Shown here one piece after another: positions 47,290 to 56,060 of a DNA stretch of 64,000 nucleotides (position 1 is the stretch's first letter; every line of letters begins with the position of its first letter). The notes under the pieces were generated by a model. That model made no database searches and was not told the origin of the DNA. It was given only the letters and a program-made list of their open reading frames with translations. Made by a program: the position numbers and the translations under genes. Source of the DNA: Spirochaetota bacterium (lineage in GTDB: Bacteria > Spirochaetota > JAAYUW01 > JAOAHJ01); the NCBI GenBank assembly GCA_026415295.1, contig JAOAHJ010000003.1, positions 60,623 to 124,622 on the forward strand, read 5' to 3'.

Positions 47290-48576
47290 AAATAGTTCTT
47301 TTATTAGTTTTTCTAAATAAAAAAAGAAAATATCAATTTCTTTAATATTATTAAATTTGGAAAAAGAAACTCTTAATCCTCCTTCCGAAAAATATTCGGG
47401 AAAACCAAGATCAATTTTATAATCTATTTGTTTCTCTTTTTTTGAAGAACAAGCTGAGCTTGTAGAAACAAATATATTAAACTTAGCTAATTCGTTTACT
47501 AAAATTTCACTTTTGATATTTTTTATGAAAAATTTTATTATATAAGGAGAAAAAGACATATTTTTCTTATCAATTATACCAGTAGAACTATTATCAGGGT
47601 TATTCTCAATAAATTCTTTAGAAAAGAAGAATATATCAAGATCTAATTTTTTTGAAAAATATATCAAATTTTCTAAAAAATATCTTGCTAAATTTCTTAC
47701 ATAAATAAAATCTTCCTCAATTTTATTTTTAATTATTAATTGGTTTTTAATAACTTCATTTATAGAAAGAATAGAAAGTGTATTTTCAGTTGAAGGATAA
47801 ATTTTTGCTTCCTGGCTACCACCATAAATAATGGGTTTAATTAATTCATTGTTTTTAAGAATAATTATTCCACAACCTCTTAAACTATGAAATTTATGTG
47901 AAGAAGCAGTAATAAAATCAATATTTTCAATATTATCAATTTTGTATTTTAAAAAGCCTTGGGTCATGTCACATAATATTAAAGTATTTTTATTAATTTT
48001 TTTTATTTCCTTTGAAATTCTATCAATATTAAACTTAAACCCAGTTTCATTATTTATAAATGAAAATATAACAAGACCAGTTTCATTATCAATATGGTTC
48101 AATAAATTATCTGTTAATATATTTTCTGATAAGTTATGATCTTTATTTATAGTTTTAAAATAGTCCTTTATAGTTAAGATTTTTGTTCTTACATTTAAAT
48201 ATGGGTATATGTTATTAATTTGTTTAATAGGATTTTTAAGAGATGCATGTTCGAAATTATAAATAATTATATTTTTATTTTTTAAATAATTTCTTAAACC
48301 AAATATTATAGCATTGTTTGAATATGTTGCAGATGGTGTAAAAATAACTTTAATATTTGAGTTTTCTATATTATCTGAGGTTCCATTTATATTTAAAATA
48401 TATTTTAATATATTTACTCTTGTTTCTTCAATTTTTTCTAATATAAATTGGGAATAAATTGAGGATGGATTCATCCAATAGTTTTCAAAATAGTTATTTA
48501 CTAAATCTTTTAAATAATCATAAGGTTTTGTTGTACTAGCATTATCTAAGTAAATGTAATCAAAATTTATTTTCAT
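47275..48576 (-). CDS. Cysteine desulfurase (NifS/IscS-like)
   Basis: A 433-residue class V PLP enzyme. It has YLDNASTTKP (N-terminal), NFEHASL with His110, SHKFHSLRG with the PLP lysine K228, and STSSACSS with the catalytic Cys376 on the mobile loop. It removes sulfur from cysteine for Fe-S clusters and tRNA thiolation; the ThiI at the window start would be a recipient. It is about 30-40 residues longer than NifS because of insertions near residues 60-75 and 140-160. The start overlaps the murJ stop by four bases; its end overlaps tlyA. No iscU or nifU neighbour is present. Confidence 0.85.
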   Translation of the reverse strand: MKINFDYIYLDNASTTKPYDYLKDLVNNYFENYWMNPSSIYSQFILEKIEETRVNILKYILNINGTSDNIENSNIKVIFTPSATYSNNAIIFGLRNYLKNKNIIIYNFEHASLKNPIKQINNIYPYLNVRTKILTIKDYFKTINKDHNLSENILTDNLLNHIDNETGLVIFSFINNETGFKFNIDRISKEIKKINKNTLILCDMTQGFLKYKIDNIENIDFITASSHKFHSLRGCGIIILKNNELIKPIIYGGSQEAKIYPSTENTLSILSINEVIKNQLIIKNKIEEDFIYVRNLARYFLENLIYFSKKLDLDIFFFSKEFIENNPDNSSTGIIDKKNMSFSPYIIKFFIKNIKSEILVNELAKFNIFVSTSSACSSKKEKQIDYKIDLGFPEYFSEGGLRVSFSKFNNIKEIDIFFFYLEKLIKELFLIFP

Positions 48577-50162
48577 TTTTCTAGGTCTTTTCTATTTTTA
48601 TTTTCAAATTTTTTTAAAAAAATATTTAAAATAACTTTTATTTCTTCATTTTTAATTAAAAGACTTGATAAAATGAAAAGTATAAAAAAGGAAAAACTTA
48701 AAAAACAGAATGTTATAAAAACTTTTAAAGATTCAAAATTTAACTTTATGGGATTTACTATTTTAAAATTTTTATTCAAAATATAAAATAAAATGAAAAG
48801 CATTAAATTAATTAAAAAATATTTTATTATAGAAATAGTTTTTTCTATGTTTATTTTAGTTTTATTGTTTTTATTGTAGGTTCTATATACAATATTAAAA
48901 AAAGATGTTTGTAATATTAAAGAAATAGTGTTTGAAATTGCTACAGTATAAAGTTTAAAAAATGGCATTAAAATTATATTTAGAATAATAAAAATTATAA
49001 TAGATAGAATACTGTTAATAACTGGAAATCGAATTTTTTTTAATGAATAATAGTAAGATACAAATGTTTTATTTAAAGAAACGAAAAGCATTCCAGGCAT
49101 ATAAAACATAAGCAAATAATTTGAATAATATATATCATTAATAGTGTATTTTCCATGAAAAAATAAAATCTTTAATATTTGTTCACTAAAAGCAAGGAAA
49201 TAAGCGATAATAGGTAAAGAAATGAAAAATGATAACCTTAATGAATAGTTCAATTCTTCATCTTTTTTTGATATTTCTTTAGAGTGGGAAAAATAAGCTA
49301 AGAAGACTTGAGAAAAAGCTTCAGAAAATAGCCCTACAGGAAGAAGATAAAGTCTTTGAGCAATATAAGTATAAGTGTTTGCTCCTTGAAAAAATGATAA
49401 AAAAAATGTTGAAAACAAAATATTAATTTGATAAGCAGATGATGATATAAGCGATGTTAAGAAAAGTTTCCAAGATTCCTTTAAATAAATATTTTTAAAA
49501 TTTATTTTAAACTTTATTTTTATTTTATACTTAATTAGAAAAAGAAACATTATAAGCATTTGAGTTAATCCACTTATAACAACACAGTAAATAAGTGTAT
49601 AATTATTCAATTTTTTTAATAAAAGCGATATAATAATAATAATAATAAATGTAAAATTAAAATAGACCTGATTAAAATAAGAAGAAAAAAAATGAAATCC
49701 TGCGTTTAGAATTGCAGCGATAAATGAAACTATTGAAATAAAAAATAGATAGATAAAAAAATATCTAGTATATAAAATAGTTAGGTTTGTTTTTTCTAAA
49801 CTAAAGCTTGAAAAACCATAAACTAAAAATGGAACAAACTTGTCTGCAATTATAATTAAGAAAAGAACAGAAAAGAAAAGTATTATAAAAAAATTAGTAA
49901 AAAAGGAACTTAAATATTCCTCTTTATCTTTATCATTTTCTATGGAGCAGTAAATAGGAACAAATGAGTTATTTAGTGATCCTTCAGCAAATAGGGATCT
50001 AAAAGTATTAGGTATTTTAAAAGCTGCAGTAAATGCATCTAATGTATTTAGTGAAAAATAGTGAGTTGTAAAAGCATCTCTTAGTAAACCTAATATTCTA
50101 GAGATAATAATTGCTATTGATGATCTAAATAAATCTTTAATTCTATTTCTTTTTTTTTCCAT
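48573..50162 (-). CDS. murJ: Lipid II flippase MurJ
   Basis: A 529-residue protein with 13-14 membrane helices. The MviN/MurJ opening is clear: SIAIIISRILGLLRDAFTT, followed by DAFTAAFKIPNTFRSLFAEG and FVPIYCS. It flips lipid-linked peptidoglycan precursor across the inner membrane. I use ATG 50162 because GGAA lies 7 bases upstream; ATG 50174 is the alternative. The gene is very Phe/Ile/Leu/Asn-rich. It is coupled to the downstream desulfurase by a 4-base overlap. Confidence 0.92.
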   Translation of the reverse strand: MEKKRNRIKDLFRSSIAIIISRILGLLRDAFTTHYFSLNTLDAFTAAFKIPNTFRSLFAEGSLNNSFVPIYCSIENDKDKEEYLSSFFTNFFIILFFSVLFLIIIADKFVPFLVYGFSSFSLEKTNLTILYTRYFFIYLFFISIVSFIAAILNAGFHFFSSYFNQVYFNFTFIIIIIISLLLKKLNNYTLIYCVVISGLTQMLIMFLFLIKYKIKIKFKINFKNIYLKESWKLFLTSLISSSAYQINILFSTFFLSFFQGANTYTYIAQRLYLLPVGLFSEAFSQVFLAYFSHSKEISKKDEELNYSLRLSFFISLPIIAYFLAFSEQILKILFFHGKYTINDIYYSNYLLMFYMPGMLFVSLNKTFVSYYYSLKKIRFPVINSILSIIIFIILNIILMPFFKLYTVAISNTISLILQTSFFNIVYRTYNKNNKTKINIEKTISIIKYFLINLMLFILFYILNKNFKIVNPIKLNFESLKVFITFCFLSFSFFILFILSSLLIKNEEIKVILNIFLKKFENKNRKDLEK

Positions 50163-50213
50163 TTTTAATTCCATATTATTTTATTTTAGATAAAAAAAAG
50201 GAAATTATGATTA

Positions 50214-50723
50214 TTATTTATTTGCTTCTTCTTTCTCTTCTTCAATATTAAAAAGTTTTGTTTGAAAACATTCTCTATTTTTGTAAAAAACTTTAATGTA
50301 AAATTTGTCACTATAGATTTCTGGAATTTCAAACAAAATATGTTTAGCTTCACCTGGTTTTATGTTAATTTGAGAAAAATTTGGATAAATTATTTCTTTA
50401 GAAAAGGAAGTTTCAATAAAAAACGTTGAAGAGTCTATAATCTTTTCTTTAATAGATTTATTTTTTAAATAAAGGTCAAAAAATAAATAATTTTCACTAA
50501 TTATAAGATCATACTCAATTTCAAAATCTTCAACAATAATTTTATCTTCTGTATTCTCTAACTTCTCTAATGCTGGTCTTGCAACAAAAACATATATAAG
50601 AACTATTAAAATTATGTCGAGAAGCAATATAATTAAAGGAATGGTTCTTCTTTTAGGTTGATTCTTTTGGTTTCTTAATGATATTCTTTCTTCATCTTTT
50701 AAAAATCTATTTTGATCACTCAT
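50214..50723 (-). CDS. Single-pass membrane protein, function unknown
   Basis: A 169-residue protein with a charged 27-residue cytoplasmic N terminus, one membrane helix (about 28-48) and a 120-residue extracytoplasmic domain of alternating strands (EIEYDLIISENYLFFDLYLKN..., NIKPGEAKHILFEIP) that reads like a small Ig-like/beta-sandwich fold. It ends in an acidic tail. AAGGTA precedes the ATG. It lies 51 bases upstream of murJ and 16 after the nnr gene on the same strand, so an envelope role is plausible. I do not recognise the family. Confidence 0.6.
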   Translation of the reverse strand: MSDQNRFLKDEERISLRNQKNQPKRRTIPLIILLLDIILIVLIYVFVARPALEKLENTEDKIIVEDFEIEYDLIISENYLFFDLYLKNKSIKEKIIDSSTFFIETSFSKEIIYPNFSQINIKPGEAKHILFEIPEIYSDKFYIKVFYKNRECFQTKLFNIEEEKEEANK

Positions 50724-50739
50724 AAAATATACCTTATTA

Positions 50740-52470
50740 TTAATTTCCTAAAAGTTTATAAAGCTCTTTTTTTAAGCAATTTATAATAAATGTATAATCA
50801 TATGAAAATTTTGAAATATTATAATTTTTTTCATATTTTTCTATATTATCAAAAAGATAAAGAACTAAAGCAACAGATTCAAATATATTTAGTTCTTGAG
50901 CTAAAAAAGCGGAAATGGCACCTGCAACTAAATCTCCTGTCCCACCTTTTGCAAGTCCTGAATTACAACCTTTATTAATAAGAAATGTATTATATTTTTT
51001 GCTATTTATTTTATTTTCAAAATTGTCATTATTAAATTCATTATAATCTTCTCTTATTATTGCAAAAGATTGAAAACTTTTAAGCAAAATAGATATATTA
51101 TATTTAGTGGAATAATCTACTAATATATTTAATTGATTTTTAATAATATTAGAAATTTCGATTCCAGTAAATTTAGAAAACTCTTTTAGGTGAGGAGTTA
51201 TGATTATGGAGAATAAATTTGAAAGACAAAACATTAATTCTTTTAATTTATCATCAGTTGATATAAGATTTAGAGCATCAGCATCTAAAATTATAAATTT
51301 TTTTGTTATACCATTTAAATTATCTTTTTTTAATTCTAATAAAGTTTTAAATATTTTAATTAACAATTCTTTTTCATCTCCGAACCCTGGACCAATAACA
51401 AAGCAATTGCCGTTTTCTAATGTTTGATATGTTAGATTTTTATTGTAAGTATAAGTAATAATTTGAGGAAATGTAGTTTTAATAGATGAATTATGGAAAT
51501 CGTCTTTTATAAATAGATAAGTTAAACCAGCACCTAAAGAATAAGAGGTTAAACAAGAAAAAATGGAAGCTCCAAGAGTATTTAATAATGAAGAGAATAC
51601 GTAAACTTTTCCAAAATTACCTTTATTAGAAAAAGGAGATCTAATATTTTTTAATTTATTAATAATAAAATAATTAATAAAATTTTTATTAACATAATAA
51701 ATTTTTGAGATTGATTTTAAATAATTTTTATTGTTTTTATTTAAATTTGTATAATTTATGAGTTCATTATGCGGAAATTCAATATCAATAAGTTTTATCT
51801 TTTCATATTTTTTTCTATTAAATGGTAAAAATAAAGATAATTTATAAAAAGCTAAACATAAAACAAGATCTGATTTAATACTAATATTGTCATAATTCTC
51901 TGCAATCCCAGAAGGTACATCAATAGAAATTGTAAAAATATTTTTACTAGTCTTAAAATTGTTCAAATACATAATTATTTTATTGAAAGGATATTTCAAC
52001 TCATTTTCCGTACCAAATCCAAGTATTGCATCAATAAATAGAGTTATTTCATTAATGTTTTCAACAATATATTTAAGATCCTCATCATTATTAAAATATA
52101 AAATGTGAATTCCAAATTTTTTCAAATAATTTTTGTTAAATTTATTTATTATATTTTGCTGATAAATATTTTCATTTGAGTATTTATCATGATTTAAAAT
52201 TAAGATGTAAAGAGAGTTAAATATTTTTTGATTTATACCATATTTTATGTTATTTATTATTAATTTTCTAGCAAGAGCTAATCCATCCCCTCCATTATTT
52301 CCATGACCACAAATTATTAAAATATTCTTTAGTAAATTTTTTTTATTTTTTATTAAATAGTAATATAATTTTGAAGCAGCATTCTCCATTAAAATTAAAG
52401 GATTGAAATTTATACTATTTATAAGAAAATTTTCAAAACTCTTAATTTCATCATTTGAAAAAACTATCAT
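50740..52470 (-). CDS. nnrD: Bifunctional NAD(P)H-hydrate epimerase / ADP-dependent dehydratase
   Basis: A 576-residue YjeF-type fusion that repairs hydrated NAD(P)H. The N-terminal epimerase domain (to about 220) has CGHGNNGGDGLALAR (54-68) and ISIDVPSGI. The C-terminal dehydratase (ribokinase-like) has FGKVYVFSS, LDADALNLIS, ITPHLKEFSKFTGI and the catalytic GGTGDLVAGAISAFLAQE. The length is about 60-70 over the usual 500-510 through Asn/Lys-rich insertions in both domains. No clear Shine-Dalgarno precedes the ATG. It is part of the minus-strand cluster, followed by a single-pass protein gene. Confidence 0.92.
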   Translation of the reverse strand: MIVFSNDEIKSFENFLINSINFNPLILMENAASKLYYYLIKNKKNLLKNILIICGHGNNGGDGLALARKLIINNIKYGINQKIFNSLYILILNHDKYSNENIYQQNIINKFNKNYLKKFGIHILYFNNDEDLKYIVENINEITLFIDAILGFGTENELKYPFNKIIMYLNNFKTSKNIFTISIDVPSGIAENYDNISIKSDLVLCLAFYKLSLFLPFNRKKYEKIKLIDIEFPHNELINYTNLNKNNKNYLKSISKIYYVNKNFINYFIINKLKNIRSPFSNKGNFGKVYVFSSLLNTLGASIFSCLTSYSLGAGLTYLFIKDDFHNSSIKTTFPQIITYTYNKNLTYQTLENGNCFVIGPGFGDEKELLIKIFKTLLELKKDNLNGITKKFIILDADALNLISTDDKLKELMFCLSNLFSIIITPHLKEFSKFTGIEISNIIKNQLNILVDYSTKYNISILLKSFQSFAIIREDYNEFNNDNFENKINSKKYNTFLINKGCNSGLAKGGTGDLVAGAISAFLAQELNIFESVALVLYLFDNIEKYEKNYNISKFSYDYTFIINCLKKELYKLLGN

Positions 52471-52498
52471 AATCTTAATTTTATATTATTTATTATTT

Positions 52499-53956
52499 TT
52501 ATTTTTGAGACTGTTGTTTTGCTATTATATCGGTTCCAAAGTAAAATATATCAAATCTATCTTTCTTTTCTGAGTAAGCAATCATACAACCATCTTCTCC
52601 TATATAGAATTGGTTTTCACTATAAATAAGATCAGTTTTAACATTAGATTTAAAAAATAATCTTCTTTCTTTATCTAAGATAGATAATTTCATAAATTCT
52701 GGTTTATTTATTAATCTTACTATGAAAAATAAATTAGAATATTCATCAATTCCTATAGGTAAGTCTTCAAGAACAGCATATTTCTGATTAGTATTTTTAT
52801 CTATTTCTATAAGATTTTTTATATAGAATGTTTTTAATGTATTTAGTGAAAAATCTTCTATAAAATAAATTTTGGAGTATACAGGTAATATTTTATCATA
52901 AAAAGTAACATAAAAATAAAGGTTTCCATAATAATCTACAAGATAATTTATAATAAAATATTGATATGATTTATCTTTTTCTAAATTTGTTAAAGGCAAG
53001 TTTATTGTTGAAAATGTAAAATTTTTTATTATTTCAAAATTTTTATCTATAAGTATAAATTGATATAATGATAATGATTGCATGAAAAGATCATAATTTG
53101 GATTATTTGGGATAAGGGAAGAAATAATTAGATTATTGTTTTTCAATATATTAATTGTTGTCAAATATGGGAAAAATGGATTGTTTTCAGAATTTAAAAT
53201 AATTGTTTCTAAATCTCCAAATTTATTAAATTTCATAAAAAAAACATATATATTTTCGTTATTTAAGGGATCATTATAATTTTCTTTTAACAATGTTTCC
53301 GAATTTTTAAAAATATAAAATTTCTTTATGTTATCATTAATATATAATAGATCTATTAAATCTGGATTAGGTACTGAAACTTTAAAAATAATATTTCCTT
53401 CAAAGTCAATATAAAAATCATAAACTTCTGGGAAAGGAAATTCTCGTGAGATTTTGGTAGAGATGGTTTCTTTTTCAATAGGATTAAGATATGATTTGTT
53501 AATATGTTGATATGATTTTTCTTCCAAATTCTTAATGTTTTGAATTGATTTTTCTTTTTCTTCTTTAATATCTTCTTTTTGTTGAGTATTTTTATTCTCA
53601 TTTTCTGTAGTAATTTGATTCTCTTGGTTTTTATTATTTATTTCTAACTCATTAATTTTAATATTAGAAATTTTCAATAATTGATCACCTGTTTTTGAAA
53701 ATTTATAAAATATTTTACTGTATTTATCAAAAAAATAAATAAAATATTGTCTATATTTAATTATTGAAAACTCATATGTTTTATATGGTTCAAAGTCAAA
53801 ATTAGTTATAGATTCAGTTTTTTCAATTGAAAAAAGTTTTATTGAGTATAGTCTCCTGTTTTCAGAATTACAAGAAAAGAAAAATAGTAGGAAAAAAATA
53901 CTAACAAAAAAAATCAATTTTTTTAAATTATTCTTGCTATACATTTTAACTTTCAT
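52499..53956 (-). CDS. Predicted lipoprotein, function unknown
   Basis: A 485-residue protein. A hydrophobic signal (about residues 13-29) ends in LFFFSC, a lipobox-like site. Residues about 100-165 are a low-complexity Asn/Gln/Lys/Glu segment. The remainder repeats strand-rich motifs such as 'fyidfeGnIifKvsv' and 'lvDyyGnLYFyVtfyD', resembling beta-propeller blades with GN-turns. It is probably anchored in the periplasmic face of a membrane. AAAGGGA lies 8 bases before the ATG at 53956. It sits between engB and nnr in an operon-like row. I cannot assign a function. Confidence 0.6.
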   Translation of the reverse strand: MKVKMYSKNNLKKLIFFVSIFFLLFFFSCNSENRRLYSIKLFSIEKTESITNFDFEPYKTYEFSIIKYRQYFIYFFDKYSKIFYKFSKTGDQLLKISNIKINELEINNKNQENQITTENENKNTQQKEDIKEEKEKSIQNIKNLEEKSYQHINKSYLNPIEKETISTKISREFPFPEVYDFYIDFEGNIIFKVSVPNPDLIDLLYINDNIKKFYIFKNSETLLKENYNDPLNNENIYVFFMKFNKFGDLETIILNSENNPFFPYLTTINILKNNNLIISSLIPNNPNYDLFMQSLSLYQFILIDKNFEIIKNFTFSTINLPLTNLEKDKSYQYFIINYLVDYYGNLYFYVTFYDKILPVYSKIYFIEDFSLNTLKTFYIKNLIEIDKNTNQKYAVLEDLPIGIDEYSNLFFIVRLINKPEFMKLSILDKERRLFFKSNVKTDLIYSENQFYIGEDGCMIAYSEKKDRFDIFYFGTDIIAKQQSQK

Positions 53957-53978
53957 CTAAATATCCCTTTTTTATTGC

Positions 53979-54569
53979 TCAAAATATGATATTTTTAAAA
54001 ATATTTTCAACTTTATTCAAACCTATTTTTTTTAAAGATGAAAAAAGTATTAAGTTATCATTAGTTACATTTAAAATTTCTAAAAAATGTTTTTCTTTTA
54101 TTAGAAGTCTACTTTTTGTTTCTTTATCACATTTTGAAATGATATAAAAAATGGGAATTTTGTAAAATTTAAGAAAATTAATTAATTCAAAATCTAATTC
54201 ATCAAATTCTCTTCTAATATCATGTAAAAAAAAGGAATACTTAATGGTCTTAATGTTATTAAAATAAAAATTTAAAATATCATTCCAATTTTTTTTTATT
54301 AGATTGCTTGTTTTACTGTATCCATATCCCGGCATATCAACTAAACAAAACAAGTTATTAATAAGAAAAAAATTTATAGATGATGTTTTACCTGGTTTTT
54401 TTGAAACAAAAGCAAAATTTTTTCTATTTATTAAAGAATTAATAAATGATGATTTTCCTGAATTAGATCTTCCAAATATGAGAAAATCATATTTATGTTT
54501 GAATTCTCCAAAATCTTCAATTTTATAAACTGTTTTAATAAGTTTTACATTCTTGAATAAATTTTCCAT
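53979..54569 (-). CDS. engB: Ribosome-biogenesis GTPase EngB (YsxC/YihA)
   Basis: A 196-residue small GTPase of the TrmE-Era-EngA family. G1 is GRSNSGKSS (33-41), the G2/G3 region is KPGKTSSINFF and DMPGYGYS, and G4 is SKCDK in place of TKxDK. The PGKT and PGYGYS motifs are specific to EngB, which helps assemble the 50S subunit. Length is normal. Only a weak Shine-Dalgarno is seen. It lies between the LptF/G permease gene and the lipoprotein gene. Confidence 0.94.
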   Translation of the reverse strand: MENLFKNVKLIKTVYKIEDFGEFKHKYDFLIFGRSNSGKSSFINSLINRKNFAFVSKKPGKTSSINFFLINNLFCLVDMPGYGYSKTSNLIKKNWNDILNFYFNNIKTIKYSFFLHDIRREFDELDFELINFLKFYKIPIFYIISKCDKETKSRLLIKEKHFLEILNVTNDNLILFSSLKKIGLNKVENIFKNIIF

Positions 54570-54598
54570 AAAGTTTTGAAGTAATTAATAATTTTAAT

Positions 54599-55687
54599 TT
54601 ATGTTTTTAAAATTTTATAAGTTATAATATTAATAAAAAGGAAAATTATGTCACCAATCCATGCAGCAATAAAGGCAGATGCAAATCCTCTTCTACCTAA
54701 ATTCCAGAAAGTATTTGTTATCCAATAAAATATACCAAATATTATTAAACATATTAGTAGAGAATATATTAATACATTCCTTTTTAAATATGTTCCGATA
54801 GAAATAGCTAAAATGGATATAATAAAACCACCTAAAGGTAATGAAAATTTTTGCCAAAATTTTAATTCATTTTCGAAATCAATTATATTAAATTTTCTAT
54901 AATAATTAATGTTTTTAATAGCTTCTTTTAATGTAATTGTATCAATATCAGTAATACCTCTTGAAAAAAATTCTGGATTTTCTTTTAATTTAATCTCTTT
55001 TTGTGGATAATAACTGCTTATTATTTTACCTTCATTAAATTGAAATAAATAAAGATTATAAAAATTCCATATTTGTTTGTTTTCATCGTAAATAGCATAA
55101 GATGATTTTATTTGTTTTTCTATATCATTGTTTTTATTAAAATAAATAATTGTAACATTAATTATCTTTTTTTCAGAATTATTATATATGTCAACAAATA
55201 TAAGATTATTTTCAAGACCTCTTTTTGAAATGTTAACATTATCAAGTGTTATATTCTTTCTAAAAATAATTTCTTCAAGTTTTAATCTTTTTTTTGTCAA
55301 TTTTGGTAAATAAAAATCTTGTGTAATAATAATAAAAAATGTAAGAATAAATACTGTTATTATGAGTAAAAAGGTGAATTGTAAGTTAGATATTCCCGCG
55401 GAATAAATAGCTAATAGTTCATTATTTTGATTCATTGAAGATATTATAAATAATACTGCAAAAAGAATTGATAAAGGGAAAAGCATATAAAATATTTTTG
55501 GGGAGTAATATAAATAATATAAAATAATAGTTTTAAATGGAATATTTAAGGCTATGAAATAGTTCATTTTGTCAAAAAATTCAACAATCACATAAATTAT
55601 TAAGAAAAATATTGATGTAATAATAAAAGGTGGGAAAAATTTTTTTATAATGTAAAAGTTCAATTTTAATGGTAATTTAGTCGACAT
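54599..55687 (-). CDS. LptF/LptG-family permease
   Basis: A 362-residue member of the YjgP/YjgQ family. Three N-terminal membrane helices (with LLAIYSAGISNLQF in the cytoplasmic coupling region), a beta-rich periplasmic domain of about 150 residues, and three C-terminal helices. With LptB it would extract lipopolysaccharide or an equivalent lipid from the inner membrane, implying a diderm envelope. LptF and LptG cannot be told apart here and no second copy is adjacent. I start at ATG 55687, which overlaps the DUF503 gene by 11 bases; an ATG at 55705 is also in frame. Confidence 0.85.
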   Translation of the reverse strand: MSTKLPLKLNFYIIKKFFPPFIITSIFFLIIYVIVEFFDKMNYFIALNIPFKTIILYYLYYSPKIFYMLFPLSILFAVLFIISSMNQNNELLAIYSAGISNLQFTFLLIITVFILTFFIIITQDFYLPKLTKKRLKLEEIIFRKNITLDNVNISKRGLENNLIFVDIYNNSEKKIINVTIIYFNKNNDIEKQIKSSYAIYDENKQIWNFYNLYLFQFNEGKIISSYYPQKEIKLKENPEFFSRGITDIDTITLKEAIKNINYYRKFNIIDFENELKFWQKFSLPLGGFIISILAISIGTYLKRNVLIYSLLICLIIFGIFYWITNTFWNLGRRGFASAFIAAWIGDIIFLFINIITYKILKT

Positions 55688-55967
55688 TTTCAATCCACTT
55701 ATCAATTTTAATTAATCTTCCTGGGTAGTATGAATTTACAAAATTTTCTATATTTTGAGAAAGTTTACTTAAAAATTCATATGAATTTGAAACAGCTACA
55801 AGTCCAATAATACTATTTGTTAAATCGTCAAGTAAGCCTACTTCCGCTATAGATATTTTAAACTTTTCTCTTGTTGATTCAATTAAAGATTTTACTATTC
55901 TTCTTTTATCTTTTAATGATTTAGATTCTTCAATATTTATATAAAATTTTATTAATAAAACATGCAT
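55677..55967 (-). CDS. DUF503 (YlxP-like) protein
   Basis: A 96-residue protein with the DUF503 pattern: LLIKFYINIEESKSLKDKRR, IVKSLIESTREKF, SIAEVGLLDDLTNSIIGLVAVS and a closing KIDKWIENVD. In other bacteria the gene lies in the nusA-infB-rbfA region and the product may bind RNA. Here it sits between secA and the LptF/G gene, with 11 bases overlapping the latter. Confidence 0.85.
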   Translation of the reverse strand: MHVLLIKFYINIEESKSLKDKRRIVKSLIESTREKFKISIAEVGLLDDLTNSIIGLVAVSNSYEFLSKLSQNIENFVNSYYPGRLIKIDKWIENVD

Positions 55968-56037
55968 ATTAAAATAAATATACCAAAAATAGATAATAAA
56001 TCAATTTAGCAAATATAAATAAAAAAATTTAAAAAAA

Positions 56038-56058
56038 TAATTATTTTAAAAATAATTA
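56038..56058 (-). terminator. Possible AT-only terminator after secA
   Basis: TAATTATTTT (56038-56047) and its exact complement (56049-56058) form a ten-base stem three bases beyond the secA stop. On the minus strand a T tract of seven follows. The stem is all A-T, so its strength is doubtful. Confidence 0.35.
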
Positions 56059-56060
56059 AA

